Shown in pieces: positions 9,801 to 18,513 of a stretch of DNA of 42,542 nt. The position numbers and the translations under genes are program-made. The notes under the pieces were generated by a model. It saw only the letters and a list, made by a program, of their open reading frames with translations. It was not told where the DNA came from and did not search any database. Each line of letters starts with the position of its first letter. Within the stretch, counting starts at the first letter, position 1. The stretch lies in assembly GCF_022829585.1 (NCBI RefSeq), contig NZ_JAKSYC010000166.1:1-42542 (forward strand). The letters run 5' to 3'. The DNA is from Methylobacterium sp. J-026. Its GTDB lineage: Bacteria > Pseudomonadota > Alphaproteobacteria > Rhizobiales > Beijerinckiaceae.

Positions 9801-10349
9801 CAGCTCCGCGGCGGCGCGGTTGAACACGCGGACCCGCTGCTCGGCATCGAGCACGACGAGGCCCTGGTCCATGCTGTCCAGCGTCCCGTGCAGGAGCCGG
9901 TCGGTTTCGTGGGCGCGCCGCTCGGACCGGACGAGGTCGCTCACGTCGAGGAGCATGCCGTGCAGGGCGACGAGCGTGCCGTCGGGTCCGAATTCGGGCA
10001 CGCCCTGGATGATCGCGTCGAGGTGCGAGCCGTCCGGACGCATGATGCGGGCCCGTGCCTGATAGGGGCTCGCCGGCCGGTTTCCGGACAGGATCCCCTC
10101 GACCCGCGCGGTCACGGCGGCGCGGTCGTCCGGATGGTAGCAGGCGAAATGGTCCTCGAAGGCGAGGTCGCGCGCCTCCGGCGCCCCGAGCAGGCGCGCG
10201 AGCCCCGCCGACCGGGTCACCCGGCGGCTGAGCGGATCGAGGCGCCACTGGCCGAATCCGGCGGCTCCGTCCCAGGGGGCCGGCTCGCCCGTGGCCGGGG
10301 GCGCGGCGGGGCTCGGCGGCGCGACCGGGGAAGGCGCGTCTGTCTGCAT
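6873..10349 (-). CDS. soluble hybrid histidine kinase (PAS x5-HisKA-HATPase-REC-Hpt)
   Basis: An 1158-residue multi-domain sensor kinase with no membrane segment. Five PAS domains lie at about 35-140, 150-270, 275-395, 400-520 and 525-650. A coiled linker leads into HisKA (H-box [10 protein letters not shown], His683) and HATPase (N-box NNAVKF near 800, DTGIGIP 834-840, GGTGLGLA 863-870). A receiver follows (acidic pair 929-930, acceptor Asp973, Thr1004, Lys1026), then an Hpt-like helical end (His1103 in LDAHAM). This is a complete phosphorelay in one cytoplasmic protein. The output regulator is not next to it. The start at 10349 is chosen because the first PAS begins soon after it; the frame stays open to 10805 but that part would overlap the neighbouring gene. 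The ribosome-binding site is weak, so the start is moderately certain. Confidence 0.93.
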   Translation of the reverse strand: MQTDAPSPVAPPSPAAPPATGEPAPWDGAAGFGQWRLDPLSRRVTRSAGLARLLGAPEARDLAFEDHFACYHPDDRAAVTARVEGILSGNRPASPYQARARIMRPDGSHLDAIIQGVPEFGPDGTLVALHGMLLDVSDLVRSERRAHETDRLLHGTLDSMDQGLVVLDAEQRVRVFNRAAAELLDLPGDVLRAGVAFPDIHAYQRARGDFAAAESDLRLGLVGRDLRALPPLFDWRLPTGITLEVRRSPLADGGAVLTFSDVTQNRIAEGAMEESERRYRLLAENATDIIIWSDLSTCRRYVSPAVRAVLGYDPEALIGTQPLADVHPDDVAAYRAVLDGLTSGRTEQALTCQRYRHRDGHWVWLEISFSLTHDGVTGQADGYVATLRDVSGRKAAEDALRLSEARYRALADALPQLVWIAGTGTGEATYVNRRFEDYYGPIGPSRAARIARNHPEDAERMEQLWCAARERRTAYEVEGRLQRHDGAYRWHKLVLLPIWHGETMVGMLGTALDIDEIVTARREVEEASSLLHLAQQAAKAGTWHLDLDTGRIDWSAESARLHGIETDRDYGLDAQTWLSLIDRRDGECALRTAAAAAETGETFSIEFQVPTAEGGVRWINGVGRGAPGPDGRTRRMMGLNIDVTARKAAEAALLAAKAAADAARLEAERASAAKSEFLAAMSHEIRTPLNGVIGYADLLLDETDLGPVARRHADHIRTAGAALLTVVNDVLDYSKVEAGQVEIVPRPFALEALIDNAVSIVRPSAERKGLALTITRTPGLPAWLEGDEDRLRQVLLNLLNNAVKFTPAGHIGLRVLAGPGGGAGAPTLRFEIDDTGIGIPADKCDRLFRRFSQVDGSISREYGGTGLGLAISKSLVELMGGTIGVASTVGRGSTFWFEAALPETAPAAPAAASASARLSATGKRLLLAEDVPLNQELARTILERAGHAVDVVGDGVAAVSAVQARPYDLVLMDVQMPVMDGIAATRRIRALGDAPGRVPIVAMTANVLPEQVAELRAAGFDDHVGKPFRAQTLLAAIDRWTDRPAEPPSPGGTIDRAVLDEMTQMIGRARMNDLLAMLAKELSQRFGTAAPETSRDRLMLDAHAMVSAASMVGFATLAETCRAVEAACQSGADVAPMLGTLRDRTAVTIAEIKALRAA

Positions 10350-10686
10350 CGGCGCTCGCGGATCCGTTCGACCGGCGCGAACCGCGCCCCGAAGCACCGA
10401 CGGCGGTGCTGAGACGGCAGCTTTCTCACCCGATGGTTGCGGAATCCTTGCCGCGACACCTGCGGCATTCGCGCCGGCCGCCCCGGCACCCTTCGTCATC
10501 CCGCCCCGTCCAGGCTGTGGGCGCCCCGTCGGCCCCCGTCGGCCCCCCTCGGCCCCGAACACGGCCGGGTCGGTGGGAACCATCCGGGCCGCAAGCGGCT
10601 TCCTCGCCGACCCGTGGGAGAATCTGCTCCCGCCAACGGTCTCGAGGAAACGCCTGCCCTCACCGGCGGCGAGAGAGGACACCCCC
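10350..10686. other. 337-bp intergenic region between divergent kinase and small exported gene
   Basis: Very GC-rich. Contains tandem C-rich units (gtcggcccccgtcggccccc) near 10526-10555, and GAGAGGA at about 10672-10678 serving the TTG-started gene. The kinase frame stays open through here, so an earlier kinase start cannot be fully excluded. No other gene seen. Confidence 0.4.
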
Positions 10687-10935
10687 TTGCGCACCACGAT
10701 CATCACCGCCGCACTGATCGCCGTCTTCGGCAGTGCCGTCGCCCTGCCGGCTTCGGCCGCGCCGATCGGACCCGGAGCCGCCGCTGCCCCCGCCGACATG
10801 GTCACCCATGTTCAGATGGACCGGATGGAGCACCGCATGATGCACCGCCGCATGGAGCGCCGGATGATGCGCCACCGGATGGAGCGTCACATGATGCGCC
10901 GCGACATGCGCCACCGCATGATGCACCGGATGTGA
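10687..10935 (+). CDS. secreted Met/Arg/His-rich microprotein (TTG start)
   Basis: An 82-residue protein read from a TTG codon at 10687. It is preceded by GAGAGGA, and the TTG directly opens a clear signal peptide ([23 protein letters not shown]). The mature part has a short Pro/Ala linker. The last 39 residues or so are almost only Met, Arg, His, Glu and Asp, in units such as [19 protein letters not shown]. No ATG occurs before the signal peptide near the ribosome-binding site. Met/His-rich exported peptides often bind copper or other soft metals; that role is inferred from composition only. The low-complexity end looks like expansion of a short MxxRM unit. Confidence 0.65.
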   Translation: MRTTIITAALIAVFGSAVALPASAAPIGPGAAAAPADMVTHVQMDRMEHRMMHRRMERRMMRHRMERHMMRRDMRHRMMHRM

Positions 10936-11115
10936 AGCCGATCCGCCGCGGGGCCTGCCCCGCGGCGGCACCGCACGGGATGGCCGTCCGGCCTCTGAAC
11001 CGCCCGCCTGCCGCGTATCGGCGGGCGCCGGCCGCCCGCTCGATCTCACGGCCAAGCCGATCGAACCATTCCCGGTGCGAGGCGTTTCACGCCACCGGAA
11101 GAAGGATCTGGAACA

Positions 11116-11445
11116 ATGAAGGCGCTTCTGACAGCGGCCGCGGTGACCCTCGGTATCCTGGGCGTGGTCGGCCCGGTCTCGGCGCAGCCCCGTCCCGATT
11201 ACGAGGATTACGGCGATCGCGGCCGCGACCGCGTCTATCGGGATCGCGGCGAGGACGAGTACCGGGATCGCGGCTATCGCGACCGGGACGAGTATCGCGG
11301 GCGCGCCACCTTCGAGTTCGACGAGCGCGAGTACCTGCGCTGCAATCCGGATGTCCGCCGCGCCATCGCCAACGGCCAGATGGAATCCGGGGCCGCGCAT
11401 TACCGCACGTTCGGGCGCCGGGAAGGCCGCCGGCTGAGCTGCTGA
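11116..11445 (+). CDS. small exported protein with Tyr/Arg/Asp repeats
   Basis: A 109-residue protein. A signal peptide (about 1-23, ending VSA before Gln24) is followed by a low-complexity region built from DRGY/YRDRG-like units (about 27-62). A C-terminal segment, about 68-109, reads FDEREYLRCNPDVRRAIANG. That segment resembles the short 'YLxxNPDV...G...HYxxFGxxEGR' module found in various bacterial extracellular proteins. It ends with Cys as its final residue. AAGAAGGA lies upstream of the ATG. Function unknown; cell-envelope or periplasmic location inferred. Confidence 0.7.
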   Translation: MKALLTAAAVTLGILGVVGPVSAQPRPDYEDYGDRGRDRVYRDRGEDEYRDRGYRDRDEYRGRATFEFDEREYLRCNPDVRRAIANGQMESGAAHYRTFGRREGRRLSC

Positions 11446-11575
11446 CCGGACGGGGTGTCGGGGCCGTGCCGAATCCACCGGTACACGGCCTGACCTGACT
11501 GACGTCGCCGCGGGGACGCGGCGGTGGACACGGCTTATGCTCCCGGCCCGCATCGCGGCGCGCACCGGAGCCCCC

Positions 11576-12466
11576 ATGTTCGACTTCAGCCAGCTCCGGT
11601 GCTTCGCGGCCGTCGCGGAGGAGCTGCATTTCGGACGTGCGGCGGCCCGCCTGAACATGACGCAGCCGCCCCTGTCGCGACAGATCCAGGTGCTGGAACG
11701 GATCCTCGACGTCCGGCTCCTGGAGCGCACGAGCCGTTCCGTCCGGCTGACCGCGGCCGGGCGCAGCTTCCTTCCCGAGGCGCAGCGGATCCTGCGCCTC
11801 GCCGAGGCCGCGACCCATGTGACCCGGCAGGTCGCGGCGGGACGCGCGGGCGTCCTGAAGCTCGGCTTCACGGCGGCCTCGGCCTACGACGTCCTGCCCT
11901 GCCTCGTCTCCGCGGTCCGGCGGACGCTGCCGGACGTCACCCTCGCCCTGCGCGAGATGGTGAGCAAGGATCAGATCGCGGATCTGCTGGCCGGCCGCAT
12001 CGACGCCGCGCTGGTGCGTCCGCCGGTGACGCATCCGGACCTGACCGCGATCCGGGTCCTGGCCGAGCCCCTGGTGGTCGCGCTGCCGGCGGCCCATCCC
12101 CTGGCGCCGCGCGACCGGCTCAGTCCCGGCGATCTCGGTGGCGCGGCGCTGATCGGCTACGCGCCGAACGAGGCGCGCTACTTCCACGATCTCACCCGCG
12201 ACCTGCTCGTCGAGACCGGGATCCAGCCGCGGATCGTCCAGCAGCTGACGCAGATCCACTCGATCCTGGCCCTGGTCCGGGCCGCGGTGGGGATCGCCCT
12301 GGTCCCGGCGGCGGCCGAGCGCCTGCGCTTCGCGGATGTGGTGTTCCGCCCGCTCGCGCTGTCCGCGCCGCGGCCGGTCGAATTGCTCCTGGCCTGGCGG
12401 CGCGATGCGGACGATCCCCTGATCGCGCAGCTGGTCTCGATCCTGTCGGACATGCCGGCCGGCTGA
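11576..12466 (+). CDS. LysR family transcriptional regulator
   Basis: A 296-residue LysR protein. The N-terminal winged HTH begins FDFSQLRCFAAVAEELHFGR, with the recognition region AARLNMTQPPLSRQIQVLE and the RTSRSVRLTAAG wing. A periplasmic-binding-protein-like effector domain follows (about 90-290). The start at 11576 matches the usual start point of the family; the frame is open to 11537. It lies 130 bp before garL in the same direction. LysR regulators commonly control adjacent catabolic genes, so an aldarate or a related sugar acid is the likely effector (inference). Confidence 0.92.
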   Translation: MFDFSQLRCFAAVAEELHFGRAAARLNMTQPPLSRQIQVLERILDVRLLERTSRSVRLTAAGRSFLPEAQRILRLAEAATHVTRQVAAGRAGVLKLGFTAASAYDVLPCLVSAVRRTLPDVTLALREMVSKDQIADLLAGRIDAALVRPPVTHPDLTAIRVLAEPLVVALPAAHPLAPRDRLSPGDLGGAALIGYAPNEARYFHDLTRDLLVETGIQPRIVQQLTQIHSILALVRAAVGIALVPAAAERLRFADVVFRPLALSAPRPVELLLAWRRDADDPLIAQLVSILSDMPAG

Positions 12467-12596
12467 TCCCAACGGGCGCATCGATGCCGCGCTCGCATCG
12501 ATCGATCCAGCCTTTGGCTTTGACCTCGGGGCGGAAGGCTGCGCCTGATGGCACCGGACGGCGCGCAGACGCCCGGTGCCCAGGGAGGGACTCGCG

Positions 12597-13367
12597 ATGG
12601 ACAGCCTCACCAACCGCTTCAAGGCGGCGCTCGCCGAGGGGCGCCAGCAGATCGGCCTGTGGTGCAGCCTCGCCAGCCCGATCTCCACGGAGATCGTCGC
12701 CGGGGCCGGGTTCGACTGGCTGCTCCTCGACATGGAGCACTCGGCCAACGACCTGCGGGACATCTACGCCCAGCTCCAGGCGATGATGGAGGGCCCCACC
12801 CACCCGATGGTGCGGGTGCCGAGCGATGATCCGATCACCATCAAGCGCATCCTGGATGCCGGCGCGCAGTCGCTGATGATCCCCAATATCGACGATGCCG
12901 AACAGGCCCGGCGGGTGGTCGCGGCGACGCGCTACGCCCCCCGGGGCATCCGCGGCTTCTCGCAGGCGCCCCGCGCCGCCCGGTTCGGCCGCATTCCCGA
13001 TTACCACACCCGCTGCGAGGCCGAGATCTTCGTGGCGGTGCAGGTCGAATCGCGCCGTGCCCTGGACAATCTGGACGCGATCGCCGCGGTCGAGGGCGTG
13101 GACGGGGTGTTCATCGGCCCCGGCGACCTCTCCACAAGCCTCGGCTATCTCGGCCAGCAGGGTCACCCCGAGGTGGTCCGCACCATCGAGGACGCGGTCG
13201 CCCGGATCGGGAAGGCCGGCAAGCAGGCCGGGATCCTGACCCCGAGCGAGGAGCTGGCCAAGCGCTACATCGCCGCCGGCACCCGGTTCACCGCGGTGGG
13301 GTCCGATATGGGGCTGCTCGCCCGCAACGCCGAGGCTTTGGCCGGGCGTTTTCGGACGCCAAGTTGA
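12597..13367 (+). CDS. garL: 2-dehydro-3-deoxyglucarate aldolase (HpcH/HpaI family)
   Basis: A 256-residue class II aldolase, the same length as E. coli GarL and similar throughout ([53 protein letters not shown]). Expected active-site residues are present: His48, Arg73, metal ligands Glu151 and Asp177. The predicted reaction is cleavage of 5-keto-4-deoxy-D-glucarate (or 2-keto-3-deoxyglucarate) to pyruvate and tartronate semialdehyde. GGAGGGA lies just before the ATG. It is followed after 10 bp by garD, which makes its substrate; the pairing supports GarL over other HpcH/HpaI aldolases. Confidence 0.88.
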   Translation: MDSLTNRFKAALAEGRQQIGLWCSLASPISTEIVAGAGFDWLLLDMEHSANDLRDIYAQLQAMMEGPTHPMVRVPSDDPITIKRILDAGAQSLMIPNIDDAEQARRVVAATRYAPRGIRGFSQAPRAARFGRIPDYHTRCEAEIFVAVQVESRRALDNLDAIAAVEGVDGVFIGPGDLSTSLGYLGQQGHPEVVRTIEDAVARIGKAGKQAGILTPSEELAKRYIAAGTRFTAVGSDMGLLARNAEALAGRFRTPS

Positions 13368-13377
13368 GGGGATGGCG

Positions 13378-14946
13378 ATGCAGGCCGAGAGCGAAGCCCC
13401 GTCCCGCGAGCGCCCGTCCGGCGACCTGCCGCGCACGATCCGCCTGAGCGAACGGGACAACGTCGCGATCGTGGTCAACGCCTTCGGCCTGCCGGCCGGC
13501 ACGGTGTTCCCGGACGGGCTGGAGCTCGTCGAGTTCGTGCCGCAGGGCCACAAGGTGGCGCTCACCGACATCCCGGAGGGCGGCGACGTGCGCCGCTACG
13601 GCGAGGTGGTGGGCATCGCCACCCAAAACATCCCGCGGGGCGCCTGGGTGGAGGAATCCCGGGTGGCGACGCCGCTGGCCCCCGCCCTCGACGCCCTGGA
13701 CTTGGCCACGCGGGTGCCAGCCCCCCTGCCCCCGCTCAAGGGCTACACCTTCGCGGGCTACCGCAACCCCGACGGGTCGGTGGGTACCAAGAACATCCTG
13801 GCGATCTCGATCAGCGTGCAATGCGTCGCCGGGACCCTCGACGTGGCGATCCGGCGGATCAAGCAGGAGCTGCTGCCGCGCTACCCCAACGTCGACGACG
13901 TGGTCGGCCTGACCCACGCCTATGGCTGCGGCGTCGCCATCAACGCCCCCGAGGCGGTGGTGCCGATCCGTACCCTCCAGAGCCTCGCGCAGAACCCGAA
14001 TTTCGGCGGCGAGGTCATGGTCGTCGGCCTCGGCTGCGAGAAGCTCGTCTCGGAGCGCCTGCTGCCTGACAACGGCGCGGCCGGGGACGGGGTGGTGCGC
14101 CTCCAGGACGAGCGCCACCGGGGTTTTTCCGCCATGCTCGACAGCATCCTGGCGATGGCCGAGGCCCGCCTGGAGGTGCTGAACCGGCGCACCCGCGAGA
14201 CCTGCCCGGCCGCCGACCTGGTGGTCGGCCTGCAATGCGGCGGCAGCGACGCCTTCTCGGGGGTGACCGCCAACCCGGCGCTGGGCTTCGCGGCCGATCT
14301 CCTGGTGCGCAGCGGCGCCACCGTGCTGTTCTCCGAGGTGACGGAGGTGCGCGACGCGATCCACCTCCTGACCCCGCGGGCGAAGAGCCCGGAGGTCGCC
14401 CAGGCTCTGATCCGCGAGATGGCCTGGTACGATGCCTATCTCGCCAAGGGCGAGGCCGACCGCCGGGCCAACCCCTCCCCGGGCAACAAGAAGGGCGGCC
14501 TCAACAACATCGTCGAGAAGGCGCTCGGCTCGGTCGCAAAGTCCGGCACGAGCGCGATCTCCGGAGTCCTGGCCCCGGGGGAGCGCGTCCGCGGGAAGGG
14601 CCTGATCTTCGCCGCGACGCCGGCGAGCGACTTCGTCTGCGGCACGCTCCAGCTCGCCTCGGGCATCACCCTGCAGGTGTTCTCCACCGGCCGCGGCACG
14701 CCCTACGGTCTCGCCCAGGCCCCGGTGATCAAGGTGGCAACCCGGACCGAGCTCGCCGAGCGCTGGTCCGACCTGATCGACCTCGATGCCGGCCGGATCG
14801 CCACCGGGGAGGCTACGATCGAGGCGGTCGGCTGGGAGCTCTTCCACCTGATCCTCGACGTGGCGAGCGGGCGCAAGCAGCCCTGGTCGGACCGTTGGGG
14901 CCTGTTCAACGACCTGACCCTGTTCAACCCGGCGCCGATCACCTGA
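13378..14946 (+). CDS. garD: galactarate dehydratase
   Basis: A 522-residue protein of the UxaA/GarD family, matching the roughly 523-residue length of GarD. It has an N-terminal SAF-type domain (about 20-110) and the catalytic domain with [34 protein letters not shown] and [13 protein letters not shown]. It dehydrates galactarate to 5-keto-4-deoxy-glucarate, the substrate of the upstream aldolase. The start at 13378 is favoured because GAGGGG at 13366-13371 is then six bases away; an ATG at 13372 would directly abut it. It forms an operon with garL. Confidence 0.88.
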   Translation: MQAESEAPSRERPSGDLPRTIRLSERDNVAIVVNAFGLPAGTVFPDGLELVEFVPQGHKVALTDIPEGGDVRRYGEVVGIATQNIPRGAWVEESRVATPLAPALDALDLATRVPAPLPPLKGYTFAGYRNPDGSVGTKNILAISISVQCVAGTLDVAIRRIKQELLPRYPNVDDVVGLTHAYGCGVAINAPEAVVPIRTLQSLAQNPNFGGEVMVVGLGCEKLVSERLLPDNGAAGDGVVRLQDERHRGFSAMLDSILAMAEARLEVLNRRTRETCPAADLVVGLQCGGSDAFSGVTANPALGFAADLLVRSGATVLFSEVTEVRDAIHLLTPRAKSPEVAQALIREMAWYDAYLAKGEADRRANPSPGNKKGGLNNIVEKALGSVAKSGTSAISGVLAPGERVRGKGLIFAATPASDFVCGTLQLASGITLQVFSTGRGTPYGLAQAPVIKVATRTELAERWSDLIDLDAGRIATGEATIEAVGWELFHLILDVASGRKQPWSDRWGLFNDLTLFNPAPIT

Positions 14947-15026
14947 GACCGGGGGGCCCGGCCGCGGCCCATGCGTCCCGCGGCGTCGTCAGCTTGGCCG
15001 GAAACTGGTAGGCAGCCGGCACCGCC

Positions 15027-16253
15027 ATGACGCTGCCGATTCCCTCCCCCCGGACCGTGCTCTTCCGCCTGCACTGGGCGCTCGGCCTCACCGCCGGTCT
15101 CGTGCTCGCCCTGATGGGCCTGACCGGGGCGCTGATGAGCTACGAGGAGGCGATCACCGCCTTCGCCAACCGCGACCGTCTGGCCGTGGTCGCCGGCGAC
15201 CGCGCGGCGCTCCCGCCGGCGGCCCTCGCGGCGCAGGTCGAGGCCCGGGCGGGCGGCCGCCGGGTGAGCGCGCTGACCCTCTCGGACGACCCGCATGCCA
15301 GCGTCGCCGTGCGCTTCGCCCGCGATCCGGAGACCCGCGAGCGCCCGCCCGCCCTCTATGCCGACCCCTATGACGGCGCGGTGCTGGGCCCCGTGCGGCT
15401 GGAGGCGGCGTTCGCGACGATCCGGGACCTGCATCGCTGGCTGCTGCTGCCGGGCGGCTCGAAGGGCTGGGGCCGCACGATCACGGGGGCCTGCACGCTG
15501 GCGCTGCTGGCCTTCCTGGCCACCGGCCTCTACCTGCGCTGGCCCAAGATCCACCGCTGGCGGATCTGGCTGAAGCCGAGCCTGTCCCGCCCCGGCCGGC
15601 CGCGCTGGTGGTCGCTCCACGCCGTGGCCGGGACGTGGCTCCTGCCGGTCTACCTCGTCGCCGCGCTGACGGGGCTGACCTGGTCCTACCCGTCGGTCAA
15701 GGACGCCGCCACGTGGCTGCTGGTGGGCGACCGGGCCGCGGGCAAGCCCGCCCGTGCCGGCCGCAGGGCTGCCCCCGAGGCGCCGGGCGACGCATCCGGG
15801 CCGGCGGCCGTCGACCGCGCCTGGGCGGCGTTCCGGTCCGGCGCGGGGCGCGAGGCGGGCACCGCGATCCTGACCCTGCCGGAACCCGACGCGAAGGCGA
15901 TCCGGATCCGCTGGCTGCCGAAGGGCGTGGATGATCCGAGCGCCCGCAACGAGGCCCGCTACGATGCCGCCACGGGGGCGCTCCTGTCGGCCGAGCGCGC
16001 CGCCGACACGCCGCTGGGCCGGCGGATCCTGGAGAACATCCTGGAGGTGCATCGCGGCCGCTTCTTCGGCGCCCCGTTCGCCCTGCTGTTCTGCCTCGGC
16101 GCCCTGGCCCTGCCGGGCTTCGCGGCCACGGGGCTGACCCTCTACGTCCTGCGTCGCCGCGCGGATGCGCGGCGCCGGAGCGTCCTGCCGGGGGCGAAGA
16201 CCGGGTTTCCGAAGGGCGAGCCCTTCGGCGGGGTTCAGGGGCGGAGCCCCTGA
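15027..16253 (+). CDS. PepSY-associated TM helix protein (PiuB-like)
   Basis: A 408-residue inner-membrane protein with the PepSY_TM plan. The first hydrophobic helix is near 15-38 (HWALGLTAGLVLALMGLTGA). A periplasmic PepSY-like loop and His-containing helices follow (RDLHRWLLLPGG, WWSLHAVAGTWLLP, LEVHRGRFFG), with further TM segments near 150, 205 and 345-370. Such proteins are commonly encoded beside TonB siderophore receptors and are thought to aid reductive iron release. Here the partner is the convergent receptor gene ending at 16330. The last 15 or so codons (PKGEPFGGVQGRSP) lie inside a palindromic repeat, so the native C-terminus has probably been altered. Confidence 0.85.
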   Translation: MTLPIPSPRTVLFRLHWALGLTAGLVLALMGLTGALMSYEEAITAFANRDRLAVVAGDRAALPPAALAAQVEARAGGRRVSALTLSDDPHASVAVRFARDPETRERPPALYADPYDGAVLGPVRLEAAFATIRDLHRWLLLPGGSKGWGRTITGACTLALLAFLATGLYLRWPKIHRWRIWLKPSLSRPGRPRWWSLHAVAGTWLLPVYLVAALTGLTWSYPSVKDAATWLLVGDRAAGKPARAGRRAAPEAPGDASGPAAVDRAWAAFRSGAGREAGTAILTLPEPDAKAIRIRWLPKGVDDPSARNEARYDAATGALLSAERAADTPLGRRILENILEVHRGRFFGAPFALLFCLGALALPGFAATGLTLYVLRRRADARRRSVLPGAKTGFPKGEPFGGVQGRSP

Positions 16254-16287
16254 GAGACCCGGGCTCCGCCCTGGACCCGCACAAGGG
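16209..16287. repeat. compound inverted repeat at 3' end of PepSY gene
   Basis: Local hairpins CCGAAGGG/CCCTTCGG (16209-16228) and CAGGGG/CCCCTG (16236-16252) sit in the left arm. GGGCGAGCCCTT (16214-16225) has an exact inverted copy at 16273-16284. The segment GGGTTCAGGGGCGGAGCCC has a near-perfect inverted partner at 16261-16278. The whole behaves as one imperfect palindrome between convergent genes. It may act as a terminator and resembles dispersed GC-rich repeats of this bacterial group. Confidence 0.65.
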
Positions 16288-16329
16288 CTCGCCCTTTTGA
16301 AACCCTGACCGTCCCCGATCCGACCCGGC

Positions 16330-18513
16330 TCACAGCCGCGCGGTGATCGTCGCAAGCACCGAGAACGGCGCGCCGGGGAGATTGTCGGTCGGGCTGAAGG
16401 GTTGCTCGATGTAGCGCCTGTCGGTCAGGTTGCGCAGGTTGATCGAGAACCGGGCGTGCTCGTCGAAGTCGTAGAACACGGCGGCGTCGAGCCGGGCGTA
16501 GCCGCCGACCGTGTAGCTGTTGTTGAGGTCGCCGGTGCGCCGTCCGACATAGGTGATCCCGGCCCCGACGTTCCAGCCGCGCAGGAAGCCCTCCTGGAAC
16601 GCGTAGGTCGACCAGATGCTGCCGCTGAAGGACGGCGCTCCCGGCAGGCGGTTGCCGACCGGGTAGACCTGATCCTTGGTGATCCGCGCGTCGAGGAAGC
16701 TGACGGCGCCGATCACCTTCCAGCCCGGCAGGATCTGGCCGGCAAGGTCGGCCTCCACGCCCTCCGAGCGCTGCTGGCCGGTGATCACCGAGTAGAGGCT
16801 GTTGTTCGGGTCGGTCCCCGACACGTTGTTGCGGGTGATGCGGAAGGCGGCCGCCGACAGGGTCAGGTCGGGGGTGAGGTCGAGCCGGCTGCCGATCTCG
16901 TAGAGCTCGCCGGTTTCGGGGGGCGGGTTGGTGACGTTGAGGATGTTGGCGGTCTGCGGCTTGAACGAGGTCGTGTAGCTTGCATAAAACGTCAGCGGAT
17001 CCACCGGCCGGTAGACAAGGCCGACGCGCGGCGAGGTGCCGGACAATTGCTGTTCGGGTGGGATCGTGCGCGAGGTCGGAATGCGGCTGAAATAATACTG
17101 CGTGCCGGTATCGTAACGGACGCCGACCAACATTTGCAGGCCGAGGCCGAGATCGATCTGGTCTTGCACGTAGAGGCCGTTCAGCTCGTTCTTCTGCTTC
17201 AGATCCGACTGGAATTGAAGGCCAACGATGGCGGATCCGGGAACCGGGTTCAGGAAGTTGACCGACGGGTAGTTGGTGCTCTGCGTCGTGTAGGAATGCC
17301 GGTAGCCGTTGCTGTATTCGATCCCGGCCAGCACGGTGTGCCGGAAGCCCAGCAGGTCGAACTTCGCCACGATCTCGGTCTGGCTGTCGACGGAGGCGTA
17401 GGTCGAGTAGCCCGCGGTCTCGCGCCGGCTCACCAGCGTGTTGCGGCTGGCGAGCCCGGTCGCGCGTGTCGCCAGGAAGTTGAAGCCGCCCCATTGGGCG
17501 TTGAGGACTTCGCGGAGCGTGATGTTCTGGTCGAGGTCATGCTCGACTTTCAGCAGGCCAAAATTTGACGTGCCGTTGTAGCGGGAGAACAGCTCGCCGT
17601 AGTAGCGTGAAATATTGTCGAGCGGGACGCCGCCGTTCCGGGCGACAAGCCCCTCGTCATACTGCGAATCCAGCCGCGTGAACTCGCCGACGAACGAGAC
17701 CCGGGTATCCGGGCTCGGGTTCCACGTGAAGGCCGGAGCCACGAAGGTCCGGGAATTGTTCCGGTCGCCGAAGTTGCGGAAGGTCGGGTCGGACTGGCCG
17801 GCGAAGCTGAGGCGTCCGGCGAGGCCCTCCACCCCCTCGATCGCGCTCGACACCGAGCCCTGGACCCGGCGGAAGCCGAAGCTGCCGCCCTGCAGGTTGA
17901 TGTCGCCGGACGGCGCCAGTGTAGGCTGACGCGTGACGATGTTGATCAGGCCGCCGGGCTCGCCCCGGCCGTACAGCACCGAGGCCGGACCTTTCAGCAC
18001 CTCGATCCGCTCCACGTCGGCGAGATCCCGGGTGACCGTCGAGAAGTTGCCGGCCTGGTTCAGAAGCACGCCGTCGATGGCGTAGGTCTGGGTTCTGAAG
18101 CCGCGGATGATGAAGGTGTCGCTCCGGCCCTGGATCGTGCCCCCGGGCTGGACGCTGCTGACGTTCTGCAGGGCGTCGCCGAGGCGGATGTCCTGCTGGT
18201 CGACCAGCACGTCCCGCGGCACCACCTGGACCGATTGCGGCGTGTCGCGCAGGGGCGTGTCGGTCCGGGTCGCCGTGGCCGACCGCGTGGCCCGGTAGCC
18301 GGCGACGGGGCCCCCGGCCCGCTCGACCGCGGGACCGGTGCCGGTGACGCTCAGCTCGGAAAGGACAACGTCGCCCGATGGACCGTCAACTTCCGCCTGT
18401 ACGGAAGTCGTCGCCAGAGAAAACAGAGTTGTCGCGAAAACACGTCCAATGGAGATGCTGTTTCCACGGCGCTTGCGGCGAGTGCTGTCCGTACGTCTGC
18501 GGCGCCCGGGCAT
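16330..18513 (-). CDS. TonB-dependent siderophore receptor
   Basis: A 727-residue outer-membrane receptor. It has a basic signal sequence (about 1-40), a TonB-interacting N-terminal stretch, and a plug domain with TPLRDTPQSVQVVP, FIIRGFRTQTYAIDGVLLN and VERIEVLKGPASVLYGRGEPGG. A long beta-barrel ends in SVLATITARL. The plug motifs match FhuA/FoxA/FpvA-type ferric-siderophore receptors; the siderophore cannot be told. The N-terminal extension is only about 15 residues, so no signalling (FpvA-type) domain is present. The n-region is unusually Arg-rich, so a later start is possible. The PepSY gene converges on it. Confidence 0.92.
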   Translation of the reverse strand: MPGRRRRTDSTRRKRRGNSISIGRVFATTLFSLATTSVQAEVDGPSGDVVLSELSVTGTGPAVERAGGPVAGYRATRSATATRTDTPLRDTPQSVQVVPRDVLVDQQDIRLGDALQNVSSVQPGGTIQGRSDTFIIRGFRTQTYAIDGVLLNQAGNFSTVTRDLADVERIEVLKGPASVLYGRGEPGGLINIVTRQPTLAPSGDINLQGGSFGFRRVQGSVSSAIEGVEGLAGRLSFAGQSDPTFRNFGDRNNSRTFVAPAFTWNPSPDTRVSFVGEFTRLDSQYDEGLVARNGGVPLDNISRYYGELFSRYNGTSNFGLLKVEHDLDQNITLREVLNAQWGGFNFLATRATGLASRNTLVSRRETAGYSTYASVDSQTEIVAKFDLLGFRHTVLAGIEYSNGYRHSYTTQSTNYPSVNFLNPVPGSAIVGLQFQSDLKQKNELNGLYVQDQIDLGLGLQMLVGVRYDTGTQYYFSRIPTSRTIPPEQQLSGTSPRVGLVYRPVDPLTFYASYTTSFKPQTANILNVTNPPPETGELYEIGSRLDLTPDLTLSAAAFRITRNNVSGTDPNNSLYSVITGQQRSEGVEADLAGQILPGWKVIGAVSFLDARITKDQVYPVGNRLPGAPSFSGSIWSTYAFQEGFLRGWNVGAGITYVGRRTGDLNNSYTVGGYARLDAAVFYDFDEHARFSINLRNLTDRRYIEQPFSPTDNLPGAPFSVLATITARL

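Noticed and set aside
7041..10412. A 1123-codon open frame antisense to the hybrid kinase, and another long frame on the kinase strand at 6604-10248
   Set aside because: Both lack domain similarity and are explained by the kinase coding strand, which has every expected motif.
10820..10930. The repetitive Met/Arg/His-coding stretch as a possible CRISPR or tandem DNA repeat
   Set aside because: Units are irregular, lack spacers and keep the reading frame behind a signal peptide, so protein low complexity explains it better.
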